NCBI GenBank assembly: GCA_017963165.1
Contig: JAGCTZ010000029.1
Coordinates: forward strand, 1 to 7,118
Length of the DNA: 7,118 bases
Source of the DNA: Treponema sp.
GTDB lineage: Bacteria; Spirochaetota; Spirochaetia; Treponematales; Treponemataceae
Reading direction: 5' to 3'
The notes under the pieces are model-generated. The model was not told the DNA's origin. It did not search any database and saw only the letters and a program-made list of their open reading frames with translations. How positions within the stretch are numbered: the first letter of the stretch is position 1; each line of letters starts with the position of its first letter. Shown piece by piece: positions 1-5,804 of this stretch. The translations under genes were made by a program, and so were the position numbers.

Positions 1-879
1 ACCCCTGTACCGGTTGGAACAATTGAAGATGGCGACAGCGTTATCTACTTCAACTTCCGCGGTGACCGTGCTTTGGAAATGACACGCGCATTTGAAACAC
101 CAAAGGGTGGAGATCTTCCATTTGACCGTGTACGTGTTCCAGCTGTTGAATATGCCGGAATGATGGAATACGACGGAGACGCTCATGTTCCTGCACAGTA
201 TCTTGTAAACCCACCAAGCATTGACCGCACAATGGGTGAATATCTTACAAAGACTGGTGTAAAACTTCTTGCAATTTCTGAAACACAGAAGTACGGACAC
301 GTAACATACTTCTTCAACGGAAACAAGCAGGGTAAGTTTGACGAAAAACTCGAAGATTATATTGAAGTTCCTTCTGACGTAGTTCCATTCGAACAGCGTC
401 CATGGATGAAGTGTGCAGAAATTACAGACAAAGTAATCGAAGCAATCAAGAGCGGAAAGTATGACCACATCCGCTTGAACTTCCCTAACGGTGATATGGT
501 TGGACATACTGGAGTATTCAATGCAGTTGTTTGTTCTATGGAAGGTATGGACCTTCAGCTTGGACGTCTTAAGGCTGCTATTGAAGAAGCCGGCGGTATT
601 CTTTGTCTTACTGCTGACCACGGAAACAGTGACGATATGTATGAGCATGCAAAAGACGGCAGCGTAAAGAAGGATGCTGATGGTGAGCCAAAAGCAAAAA
701 CTTCTCACTCACTCAACCCTGTTCCAGGAATTATTTACGACCCGGAATACAAGGGTGAATACGACAATACAAAATTGAACGATGGACTTGGAATCAGTTC
801 TTGGCCAAGCACACTCATGACTCTTATGGGTTACGTGCCTCCAACTGATTATGACAAGTCAATGATTAATTTGAAATAA
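1..879 (+). CDS. gpmI: 2,3-bisphosphoglycerate-independent phosphoglycerate mutase, C-terminal part (5' end outside window)
   Basis: This cytosolic glycolytic and gluconeogenic enzyme interconverts 3- and 2-phosphoglycerate, using two Mn ions and a phosphoserine intermediate. The frame is open from base 1, so about 292 C-terminal residues of a protein usually over 500 residues long are visible; the catalytic serine lies upstream of the window. The fragment begins with the family's VGTIEDGD and FNFRGDRA motifs. The metal-binding phosphatase-domain residues follow: NGDMVGH (Asp codon at 493, His codon at 505), TADHGN (Asp 616, His 619) and the final His of HSLNPVP (706). An internal TTG at 73 is not the start, because conserved sequence continues upstream of it. 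The stop TAA is at 877-879 and the methyltransferase start follows 5 nt later, so co-transcription is likely. The family assignment is firm; only the N-terminus is unknown. Confidence 0.95.
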   Translation, partial: TPVPVGTIEDGDSVIYFNFRGDRALEMTRAFETPKGGDLPFDRVRVPAVEYAGMMEYDGDAHVPAQYLVNPPSIDRTMGEYLTKTGVKLLAISETQKYGHVTYFFNGNKQGKFDEKLEDYIEVPSDVVPFEQRPWMKCAEITDKVIEAIKSGKYDHIRLNFPNGDMVGHTGVFNAVVCSMEGMDLQLGRLKAAIEEAGGILCLTADHGNSDDMYEHAKDGSVKKDADGEPKAKTSHSLNPVPGIIYDPEYKGEYDNTKLNDGLGISSWPSTLMTLMGYVPPTDYDKSMINLK

Positions 880-883
880 TCAT
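862..883 (+). other. AT-rich 7-bp inverted repeat at the gpmI stop / methyltransferase start
   Basis: ATGATTA (862-868) pairs with TAATCAT (877-883) around an 8-nt loop. The right arm contains the gpmI stop and ends one base before the ATG of the next gene. Only one G-C pair is present, so the hairpin would be weak. A role in coupling translation of the two genes is possible but unproven. Confidence 0.3.
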
Positions 884-884
884 A

Positions 885-1844
885 ATGGAAAAAAATCGTG
901 CACAACGAAACAGAACAATCACTCTTACGGAAGAAGAAAGAATTCAACTTCGTAAGAGTGTTGTTGTTTTAAATACCTCGGGATCCCTGAGCCTGTCGAA
1001 GGGCACACCACTTGATTGCACTATAAATGCCGATCTCCTGCAAGCCCTCCCATTATTACCGGACGCCTTTGCAGACCTTATCATAATAGACCCGCCATAC
1101 AATCTTACAAAAGATTTCAACGGAAATAAATTTAATGCACGCACCGAACAGGCTTACGATGAATACCTTGCAACCTGGTTTCCATTGGTTTGCAAAAAGC
1201 TCAAACCAAATGGCTCGCTTTATTTATGCGGCGACTGGAAATGTACATCGGCCTTGCAGCGTGCAATGGAAAAAGAACTTACAGTTTTAAACAGAATAAC
1301 CTGGCAGCGCGAAAAGGGAAGGGGTGCAAAATCAAACTGGAAAAACTCTATGGAAGATATCTGGTTTGGTGTAAAAAATCCTGACGATTATTATTTTGAT
1401 GTAGAAGCAGTAAAGCAGAAGCGTCGTGTAATTGCTCCTTACAAAGTAGACGGAAAACCAAAGGATTGGGAAGAAAGCGATGACGGAAACTATCGCCTGA
1501 CTTATCCTTCGAACTTCTGGGATGATATAAGCGTGCCGTTCTGGTCTATGCCCGAAAATACAGATCATCCGACACAAAAGCCAGAAAAACTTTATGCAAA
1601 ATTGATACTTGCTTCAAGCCAACCTGGAGACATTGTTTTTGATCCTTTCTTAGGAAGCGGAACAGCAAGTGTAGTTGCTAAAAAACTTGGACGCCATTAT
1701 TGCGGAATTGAAATGAACGAAGAATACTGTCTGCTTGCACAAAAACGTTTGCAGCTTGCCGAAACAGATAAATCAATTCAGGGTTACAGCGACGGAGTTT
1801 TCTGGGAACGCAATACAGCTCAGCAACAGAAGAAAAAGGATTAA
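885..1844 (+). CDS. beta-class site-specific DNA methyltransferase, apparently solitary
   Basis: The 319-residue protein transfers a methyl group from S-adenosylmethionine to a base in DNA. Catalytic motif IV, DPPY (residues 69-72), comes before the SAM-binding motif I, FDPFLGSGT (252-260), which is the circular order of beta-class enzymes. DPPYN favours N6-adenine as product, but N4-cytosine cannot be excluded. Between them lie a block ending NSMEDIWFG and the HPTQKPEKL motif that leads into motif I. The target sequence cannot be read from this; my recollection is that the central block resembles RsrI/EcoRI-type GAATTC methylases, which is only a hint. No restriction endonuclease gene is adjacent, so it looks like an orphan regulatory or housekeeping methylase. 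ATG 885 has no evident Shine-Dalgarno sequence. Residues 34-40 (SLSLSKG) come from a short repeat inserted between the N-terminal helix and the CTINADLL strand that precedes DPPY. Confidence 0.9.
   Translation: MEKNRAQRNRTITLTEEERIQLRKSVVVLNTSGSLSLSKGTPLDCTINADLLQALPLLPDAFADLIIIDPPYNLTKDFNGNKFNARTEQAYDEYLATWFPLVCKKLKPNGSLYLCGDWKCTSALQRAMEKELTVLNRITWQREKGRGAKSNWKNSMEDIWFGVKNPDDYYFDVEAVKQKRRVIAPYKVDGKPKDWEESDDGNYRLTYPSNFWDDISVPFWSMPENTDHPTQKPEKLYAKLILASSQPGDIVFDPFLGSGTASVVAKKLGRHYCGIEMNEEYCLLAQKRLQLAETDKSIQGYSDGVFWERNTAQQQKKKD
920..960 (+). repeat. perfect 10-bp inverted repeat in the 5' coding part of the methyltransferase gene
   Basis: CACTCTTACG (920-929) is exactly complementary to CGTAAGAGTG (951-960) across a 21-nt spacer that contains GAATTC (940-945). 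It covers codons 12-26 of the methyltransferase. The arms are directly visible; any role as an mRNA hairpin or protein-binding site is inference. Confidence 0.55.
985..1003 (+). repeat. short palindromic repeat, copy 1, inserted in the methyltransferase gene
   Basis: The core CCCTGAGCCTGTCGAAGGG matches copy 2 at 2080-2097 except for one internal C/T change and one extra 5' C; similarity extends to flanking GG-T on the left and C on the right. It can fold on itself: CCCT pairs with AGGG, followed by tandem G-A/A-G mismatches and a G-C pair. Read in the methyltransferase frame it gives LSLSKG with no stop. The peptide sits in a region expected to be a loop and looks like an insertion. Confidence 0.75.
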
Positions 1845-1845
1845 A

Positions 1846-2448
1846 ATGCCAGAGATTTATCTTATGATGAATAAACCAGCCGGTTATGTCTGTTCGGCCG
1901 CCTCTGATTCGCATAAAACTGTTTATGAACTTTTACCACCAGAATTGCAGGACCTTGTAAAAAACGCAAAACGTGGTCACCGCCTGCATACAATAGGTCG
2001 TCTTGATGCTGAGACAACAGGACTTCTGCTCCTTACAACAGACGGAATGTTTTCGCATAGAATTGCAGCGCCTGTGGTTCCTGAGCTTGTCGAAGGGCCC
2101 AGTAAAAATCACACTATCTCTAAAATATATCTGGTAACACTAAAATTCGAAGTCTCTCCAGCCCAGCAGACCCAATACATAACCCGTGCGGCTCAAGGGC
2201 TTACACTTCCTCCAGAAAAAAAAGCACCTGAACAGCAGGCTGCTCCTGCCCAGCTAAAATTTATTTCGCAAAATCAGGCACGGATTACAGTAACAGAAGG
2301 AAAGTTCCATGAAGTACGCCGCATATTTCTCGCACTTGAAAATGAAGTAACAGAGCTTAAACGTATTGCTATAGGTTCGCTTTTTCTTCCCGATTCCTTA
2401 AAACCAGGTGAATATAAAAGTTTTTCTCCAGAACAAATACTTTTTTGA
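1846..2448 (+). CDS. RsuA/RluE-family rRNA pseudouridine synthase without S4 domain
   Basis: The 200-residue protein should isomerise a specific uridine in ribosomal RNA to pseudouridine. It opens with the MMNKPAGYVCS motif and carries GRLDAETTGLLLLTTDG, with catalytic Asp54, followed by SKIYLVTL and the family's C-terminal EGKFHEVRRIF. The open frame extends upstream to 1735, but ATG 1846 is preferred: it starts right at the conserved domain, lies 1 nt after the methyltransferase stop and follows AAGGA (1836-1840) at 5-nt spacing. No N-terminal S4 RNA-binding domain is present, unlike RsuA or RluB, so the architecture matches RluE. Which rRNA position it modifies cannot be told. Residues 77-85 (VVPELVEGP) interrupt the usual link between HRI..P and the SK.YLV strand; PELVEG (79-84) is encoded by the short repeat. 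The catalytic core is otherwise complete, so the gene should be functional. Confidence 0.88.
   Translation: MPEIYLMMNKPAGYVCSAASDSHKTVYELLPPELQDLVKNAKRGHRLHTIGRLDAETTGLLLLTTDGMFSHRIAAPVVPELVEGPSKNHTISKIYLVTLKFEVSPAQQTQYITRAAQGLTLPPEKKAPEQQAAPAQLKFISQNQARITVTEGKFHEVRRIFLALENEVTELKRIAIGSLFLPDSLKPGEYKSFSPEQILF
2080..2097 (+). repeat. short palindromic repeat, copy 2, inserted in the pseudouridine synthase gene
   Basis: CCTGAGCTTGTCGAAGGG is read in frame as PELVEG, a different reading frame from copy 1. The probable full unit is about 24-25 bp, from GG at 2076 to CCC at 2100. The host gene stays open through it. I recall this core recurring in many bacterial genomes, but no search was possible here. 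Confidence 0.75.
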
Positions 2449-2473
2449 CATATAATTTTGTATGCGTTATAAT
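2445..2473 (+). promoter_or_regulatory. consensus sigma-70 promoter for the lipoprotein gene
   Basis: TTGACA (2445-2450) and TATAAT (2468-2473) are both perfect consensus hexamers separated by exactly 17 bp. The -35 overlaps the TGA stop of the preceding gene (2446-2448). The predicted start is near 2480, giving a leader of about 88 nt before the ATG at 2568. That leader contains the small inverted repeat ATGC-gctc-GCAT (2517-2528) and an SD-like GGAG (2557-2560). I recognise no riboswitch in it. Confidence 0.85.
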
Positions 2474-2567
2474 ATAAGAAATATATTTAAGTCTAACCTA
2501 AAAAAGTTCTACAGGCATGCGCTCGCATTGCTGGTGATTCTAAATAAATATTTGATGGAGTTTTCTT

Positions 2568-3065
2568 ATGAAAAAAATTACTAGAGCGTTTATGATTTTG
2601 TCTATCATTGTCGGAATTTTAGCTGTTACAAGTTGTAATCTCATAGATTCTGTAAAAGAAGCGATAGAAGAGACTTATGATACCTGGTATGTCTACAACA
2701 GAGAGTTAAGTGTTCCTGTTGCTGGAGAGAATAGCAGCAGTTCAGACGGTATGCTTAATAATGCACAATTATATGTTAGATTTGATGCTGATGATGGGCT
2801 GGAGGTTTTGGTTTGTACAACAAAGGCTCAGAGTATCTCGTATTTAGGTGGAGCATATGAAGTTGAAGCAAATTTAACTACAGGTGGAAAAAAAGAATAT
2901 AGTATTCAAGAATTTGGTCCTGTGAAATGGTCTGCTTTGATGGCTACTGGAAGATTTGAAGAAGACGATCCTCCAAAAATTGATATTCAACTTGATAATG
3001 TATTGAACGGTCAATTCAACTTAAAACGTCTTCTTGCACAATTGCTGCTTGCACAACTTGAATAG
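2568..3065 (+). CDS. small lipoprotein of unknown function
   Basis: The 165-residue product starts with a lipoprotein signal: KK at positions 2-3, a hydrophobic stretch at about 7-20, and AVTSC with Cys23 as the probable lipidated residue, a relaxed lipobox typical of spirochaetes. It should be exported and anchored to a membrane. The mature part has a short acidic helix (DSVKEAIEETYD), then alternating hydrophobic strands with a Gly/Ser linker (AGENSSSSDG), suggesting a small beta-rich domain. It ends in a leucine-rich amphipathic helix with a tandem LAQLL/LAQLE repeat. I recognise no family. ATG 2568 is supported by GGAG at 2557-2560 with 7-nt spacing and by the signal peptide. The gene is monocistronic, with its own consensus promoter and a terminator at 3150-3176. 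Confidence 0.82.
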   Translation: MKKITRAFMILSIIVGILAVTSCNLIDSVKEAIEETYDTWYVYNRELSVPVAGENSSSSDGMLNNAQLYVRFDADDGLEVLVCTTKAQSISYLGGAYEVEANLTTGGKKEYSIQEFGPVKWSALMATGRFEEDDPPKIDIQLDNVLNGQFNLKRLLAQLLLAQLE

Positions 3066-3081
3066 AAAAATAATATGAGCA

Positions 3082-3147
3082 GGGCGTTGCGGGGCGGCGC
3101 TTGAGCCCCGCTGGAAGGGGTAGCAGAAGACCGCAACGCGGGCTGGA
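3082..3147 (+). repeat. GC-rich foldable element in the lipoprotein 3' region
   Basis: This GC-rich island lies in otherwise AT-rich intergenic DNA just after the lipoprotein stop. GCGTTGCGG (3084-3092) pairs perfectly with CCGCAACGC (3131-3139). Inside, either GCGGGGC/GCCCCGC (3089-3095 with 3105-3111) or GCCCC/GGGGT (3105-3109 with 3117-3121) can form. The first shares bases 3089-3092 with the outer stem, so those two exclude each other. GCTGGA occurs twice (3110-3115, 3142-3147). It could be a dispersed intergenic repeat, a structured 3' UTR or a small RNA ending at the adjacent terminator. Confidence 0.55.
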
Positions 3148-3149
3148 GC

Positions 3150-3176
3150 GAGGGGAAGGCTTTCCCCTCTTTTTTT
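3150..3176 (+). terminator. intrinsic terminator after the lipoprotein gene
   Basis: The 8-bp perfect stem GAGGGGAA (3150-3157) / TTCCCCTC (3162-3169) has a GGCT loop and is followed directly by seven T residues (3170-3176). It closes the lipoprotein unit and separates it from cheR. Confidence 0.93.
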
Positions 3177-3178
3177 AT

Positions 3179-3206
3179 TTGTTTTTTCTTATAATGGGTG
3201 TATAAT
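3179..3206 (+). promoter_or_regulatory. predicted cheR promoter giving a leaderless transcript
   Basis: TATAAT at 3201-3206 has an imperfect -35, TTGTTT (3179-3184), at 16 bp. Transcription should begin 7-9 nt downstream, at or beside the A of the cheR ATG (3215). No Shine-Dalgarno sequence precedes the ATG. A second TATAAT at 3190-3195 has no good -35 and would leave a leader of only about 12 nt. Confidence 0.6.
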
Positions 3207-3214
3207 AGAATATC

Positions 3215-4030
3215 ATGCTAGAAATACTTAATGATCAGGACTATGAAAAATTCCGCAAGGTTATTTATGACGAATGCGGTATAACTTTCTCGGCTACGAA
3301 CAGATCTATTTTGGATAGTCGTATTAAAGATTTGCTACGAAAAAAGAATATTGCTACACCAGGCGAATATCTTGATCTTGTTTTGAAGAATTCCGAAGAA
3401 ATGAAGATCATGCTTGATTCTGTTACGACAAATCTTACACGTTTTTTCAGAAATCAGCCACACTTTGATGCTTTTATTAATTTTGTAATTCCGGCTGTAA
3501 TTGAGCAGAAGAAAAAAAGCGGCGATAGAATGATACGTATCTGGAGCGCCGGTTGTTCTACAGGAGAAGAGCCTTATACTATTGCAATGATTATGAAGGA
3601 GATTACTCCACTTGGCTTTGATTTTAAGATTACGGCTTCGGATATTTCCTTGAAATCGCTTATGGTTGGTCAGCAGGGCTTTTATGGTGATAATAAGATA
3701 GATGGTATTCCTCCTGCATATCTTGATAAGTATTTTACTAAGGTCGAAGGCGGCTATCAGGTAAAGAAGGAGTTGCAGGATAAGATTCATTTTGACTACC
3801 ATAACCTTATGAACGATTCTGGTGCGCGAAACCTTGATGTTGTTTTCTGCCGTAATGTTCTGATTTATTTTGACGAAACTGCACAGCTTACTGTAATCAA
3901 CAGATTCTGGGAATCTATGGCGCCTCAATCATATCTGTTTATTGGTCATTCTGAATCTCTTTTTGGTATGAAGACTCAGTTTGAGTTCCTTAAAACAGAA
4001 TGGGCTTGTCTTTATAAGAAAAATCGATAA
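3215..4030 (+). CDS. cheR: chemotaxis protein methyltransferase CheR
   Basis: CheR uses S-adenosylmethionine to methylate glutamates on methyl-accepting chemotaxis receptors, raising kinase activity as part of adaptation. The 271 residues match a full-length CheR. The N-terminal all-alpha domain (about 5-80) ends in the conserved TTNLTRFFRN (71-80). The Rossmann methyltransferase domain carries the SAM loop IWSAGCSTGEEPY (109-121) and FCRNVLIYFD (211-220), and ends near FIGHSESLFG. ATG 3215 fits because the usual CheR N-terminus (DYEKFRKVIYDECGI) begins within ten residues and a TATAAT box lies just upstream. It is followed after 24 nt by cheB, its enzymatic opponent, so the two are probably one operon. 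The protein is cytosolic and acts at receptor arrays. Confidence 0.96.
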   Translation: MLEILNDQDYEKFRKVIYDECGITFSATNRSILDSRIKDLLRKKNIATPGEYLDLVLKNSEEMKIMLDSVTTNLTRFFRNQPHFDAFINFVIPAVIEQKKKSGDRMIRIWSAGCSTGEEPYTIAMIMKEITPLGFDFKITASDISLKSLMVGQQGFYGDNKIDGIPPAYLDKYFTKVEGGYQVKKELQDKIHFDYHNLMNDSGARNLDVVFCRNVLIYFDETAQLTVINRFWESMAPQSYLFIGHSESLFGMKTQFEFLKTEWACLYKKNR

Positions 4031-4054
4031 TGCAAATTTTGTGTGGGGATATAG

Positions 4055-5257
4055 ATGGATAAAATTTCGGTTCTTATTTGTGATGACTCTGCTTTAATGC
4101 GAAATCTTATCGGCCGCATTATTTCTGATTATGATGGTCTTGAAGTTGTTGCAAAGGCTGTAAACGGTCAGGACTTGCTTGAAAAGATTCCTGTTTATAA
4201 ACCCGATGTAATTCTGCTTGATATTGAAATGCCTGTCATGACAGGTATTCAGTTTCTTGAACGTCGTAAGGCTCTTTGTATTAATATCCCTGTAATTATT
4301 CTTTCCAGCATTGCTACCGAAGGCGCAAGCGTTACCATGCGCTGTCTTGAGCTTGGTGCGGCAGATTTTATTACTAAGCCTGGCGGTTCTTCGGTTTCTC
4401 TTAAGATTGGCGATGTTTCAAGTGAAATTATTGAATATGTTTCCAGCTACGGCGGCTCTTATGCTGCTTTGCATGGTAAATCTGTTCCGGATCCTGATTT
4501 CTTTAATCATCAGATAAAGCTTAAGGCCGCAGCAAAGTTTGTTGCCGAAAAGAAGGGTGAAGATTCTTCCAAGCTTGCTTCTATTTCTAAAACCGATTTT
4601 ATTCCTGTTTCTACATGGACTCCTCCAAAGAACAAAGAGCCTGCTGTTATTAAACCGGAACGCGAAGGTGGCCGTATAGAAATTATTGCTATTGGTATTT
4701 CTACTGGTGGTCCTAATGCTTTACGAGAAATGCTTGCAAAGATTGATTCGCAGCTTAAACAGCCTGTACTGATTGTTCAGCATATGCCGGCTGGCTTTAC
4801 TACTGAATTTGCCGAAAGCCTTGACCATATCTGTCCACTTCCTGTTTCGGAGGCAAAGGATGGCGAGCCTGTTATGGCTGGTCATGTTTATATTGCTCCT
4901 GGTAATTATCATATGACTGTAGAGAGAAGGGCAATTGGTGCAATTATCCGTTTGAACCAGAATGATTTACGTAATGGACACAGACCTTCTGCTGATGTGC
5001 TTTTTGAATCTGTTGCTGCCCAGTATCAGAATAAAGCTCTTGGTGTTATCATGACTGGTATGGGACGCGATGGTGCTGCCCAGCTTGCCGAAATGCGTAA
5101 GAAGGGTGCATGGACTCTTGGTCAGGATTCTTCTTCGTGCATTGTATATGGAATGCCTAAGGTTGCCTGGGAGATGGGCGCCGTTCAAAAGCAGGTGACA
5201 CTTGGTCTTCTTGCAGATGAAATTAACAAACTTGCAAAAGACCATCAGTTAAGTTAA
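4055..5257 (+). CDS. cheB: chemotaxis response regulator protein-glutamate methylesterase CheB
   Basis: CheB removes methyl groups from receptor glutamates (and deamidates glutamines in many species) once phosphorylated by CheA. The 400-residue protein has an N-terminal receiver domain with acidic pocket Asp10-Asp11, phospho-acceptor Asp56 (LLDIEMP), Ser84-Ser85 and Lys108. The C-terminal methylesterase domain starts near residue 207, with catalytic Ser216 (GISTGGP), His243 (VQHMP) and Asp339 (GMGRDG) all present. The linker (about 112-206) is longer than in enteric CheB, which is about 350 residues in total, and is rich in Lys, Ser and Pro. ATG 4055 is preceded by GGGGA (4045-4049), a modest Shine-Dalgarno. 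It shares transcription with cheR; no clear terminator follows, only a weak hairpin at 5258-5270 in the 31-nt convergent gap. Confidence 0.96.
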   Translation: MDKISVLICDDSALMRNLIGRIISDYDGLEVVAKAVNGQDLLEKIPVYKPDVILLDIEMPVMTGIQFLERRKALCINIPVIILSSIATEGASVTMRCLELGAADFITKPGGSSVSLKIGDVSSEIIEYVSSYGGSYAALHGKSVPDPDFFNHQIKLKAAAKFVAEKKGEDSSKLASISKTDFIPVSTWTPPKNKEPAVIKPEREGGRIEIIAIGISTGGPNALREMLAKIDSQLKQPVLIVQHMPAGFTTEFAESLDHICPLPVSEAKDGEPVMAGHVYIAPGNYHMTVERRAIGAIIRLNQNDLRNGHRPSADVLFESVAAQYQNKALGVIMTGMGRDGAAQLAEMRKKGAWTLGQDSSSCIVYGMPKVAWEMGAVQKQVTLGLLADEINKLAKDHQLS

Positions 5258-5288
5258 GCGGGCTGCCTGCTGTTATAAACTTTGTAGT

Positions 5289-5804
5289 CTATTCTAATTC
5301 CTTTAATCTTTTGTCACATTCGTTTGCACCTGTGTGGTTGTGCAATTCTGTATAAGTGTCTCTAAGATTGTACAGGGCGTCGGCATAATACGGATTTATA
5401 CACAAGGCCTGCTCAAAATTTTCGCTTGCAAGTGTGTATTGTTCCATATTAAAAAAGGCAACACCCATAAGATTCCAGAAAGGTGCATATTCGTGTGCCA
5501 GATTTGCTCCTTCCTGTGCGTAATGGAGTGCTGCTTCAAAATCTCCCTGATTTACACAAAGGGTTGCCAGGGCTTCTGTTACATCATTTCGTTCCGGGGC
5601 AATTTGATGTGCTTTTTCAAGTGAGTCGCGGGCACTTTTTATATCACCACAGTCACGATAGGTTATTCCAAGGTTATACCACAAAAGATAATTGTTGCGT
5701 TCGATAATGAGTGCGCGCTTAAAGCATGCAATTGCTTCTGTGTATTCACCGCCGCTTGCGAGTATTATTGCCTGATTATTAAGCTTGTCTGGTCGTTCTG
5801 TCAT
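5289..5804 (-). CDS. tetratricopeptide repeat (TPR) protein
   Basis: The 171-residue protein is built almost wholly of 34-residue TPR helix-turn-helix units: about 5-38, 39-72, 73-106, 107-140 and the start of a fifth at 141. The clearest signatures are YTEAIACFKRAL, WYNLGITYRDCGDIKSARDSLEKA and FWNLMGVAFFNMEQYTLASENFEQALCINP. Such arrays form concave scaffolds for protein-protein contacts; the partner is unknown. There is no signal peptide or membrane segment, so it is probably cytosolic. Its ATG (5802-5804) overlaps the stop of the prenyl synthase gene in an ATGA, and a strong CGGAGGA (complement of 5811-5817) lies 6 nt upstream, so it is translated from the same mRNA and is probably coupled. 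Stop TAG is at 5289-5291, convergent with cheB. Confidence 0.85.
   Translation of the reverse strand: MTERPDKLNNQAIILASGGEYTEAIACFKRALIIERNNYLLWYNLGITYRDCGDIKSARDSLEKAHQIAPERNDVTEALATLCVNQGDFEAALHYAQEGANLAHEYAPFWNLMGVAFFNMEQYTLASENFEQALCINPYYADALYNLRDTYTELHNHTGANECDKRLKELE

Noticed and set aside
1735..1845. The longer N-terminus of the pseudouridine synthase starting at 1735
   Set aside because: It lies inside the methyltransferase gene in another frame, does not look like an S4 domain, and ATG 1846 has a good AAGGA site.
985..2097. The two short repeats as a CRISPR array or integron-type sites
   Set aside because: There are only two copies 1.1 kb apart, both inside unrelated intact genes, with no regular spacing and no associated genes.
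2462..2584. A 40-codon frame (MRYNIRNIFK...) upstream of and overlapping the lipoprotein start, with a basic and hydrophobic character
   Set aside because: Its ATG lies upstream of the predicted transcription start and its first codons contain the -10 box. It has no SD.
3190..3195. First TATAAT upstream of cheR as the main promoter
   Set aside because: The matching -35 position falls in the terminator stem/T-run with poor consensus; the second TATAAT fits better, though both could be used.
3335..3928. A 197-codon minus-strand frame opposite cheR
   Set aside because: Its composition (many Ile, Asn, Lys, Arg, no motif) is typical of an antisense shadow; cheR on the plus strand has all its conserved motifs.
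5258..5270. Weak hairpin GCGGG-ctg-CCTGC in the cheB/TPR convergent gap as a terminator
   Set aside because: Only five pairs including one G-T, and no T-run follows on the plus strand; too weak to call.
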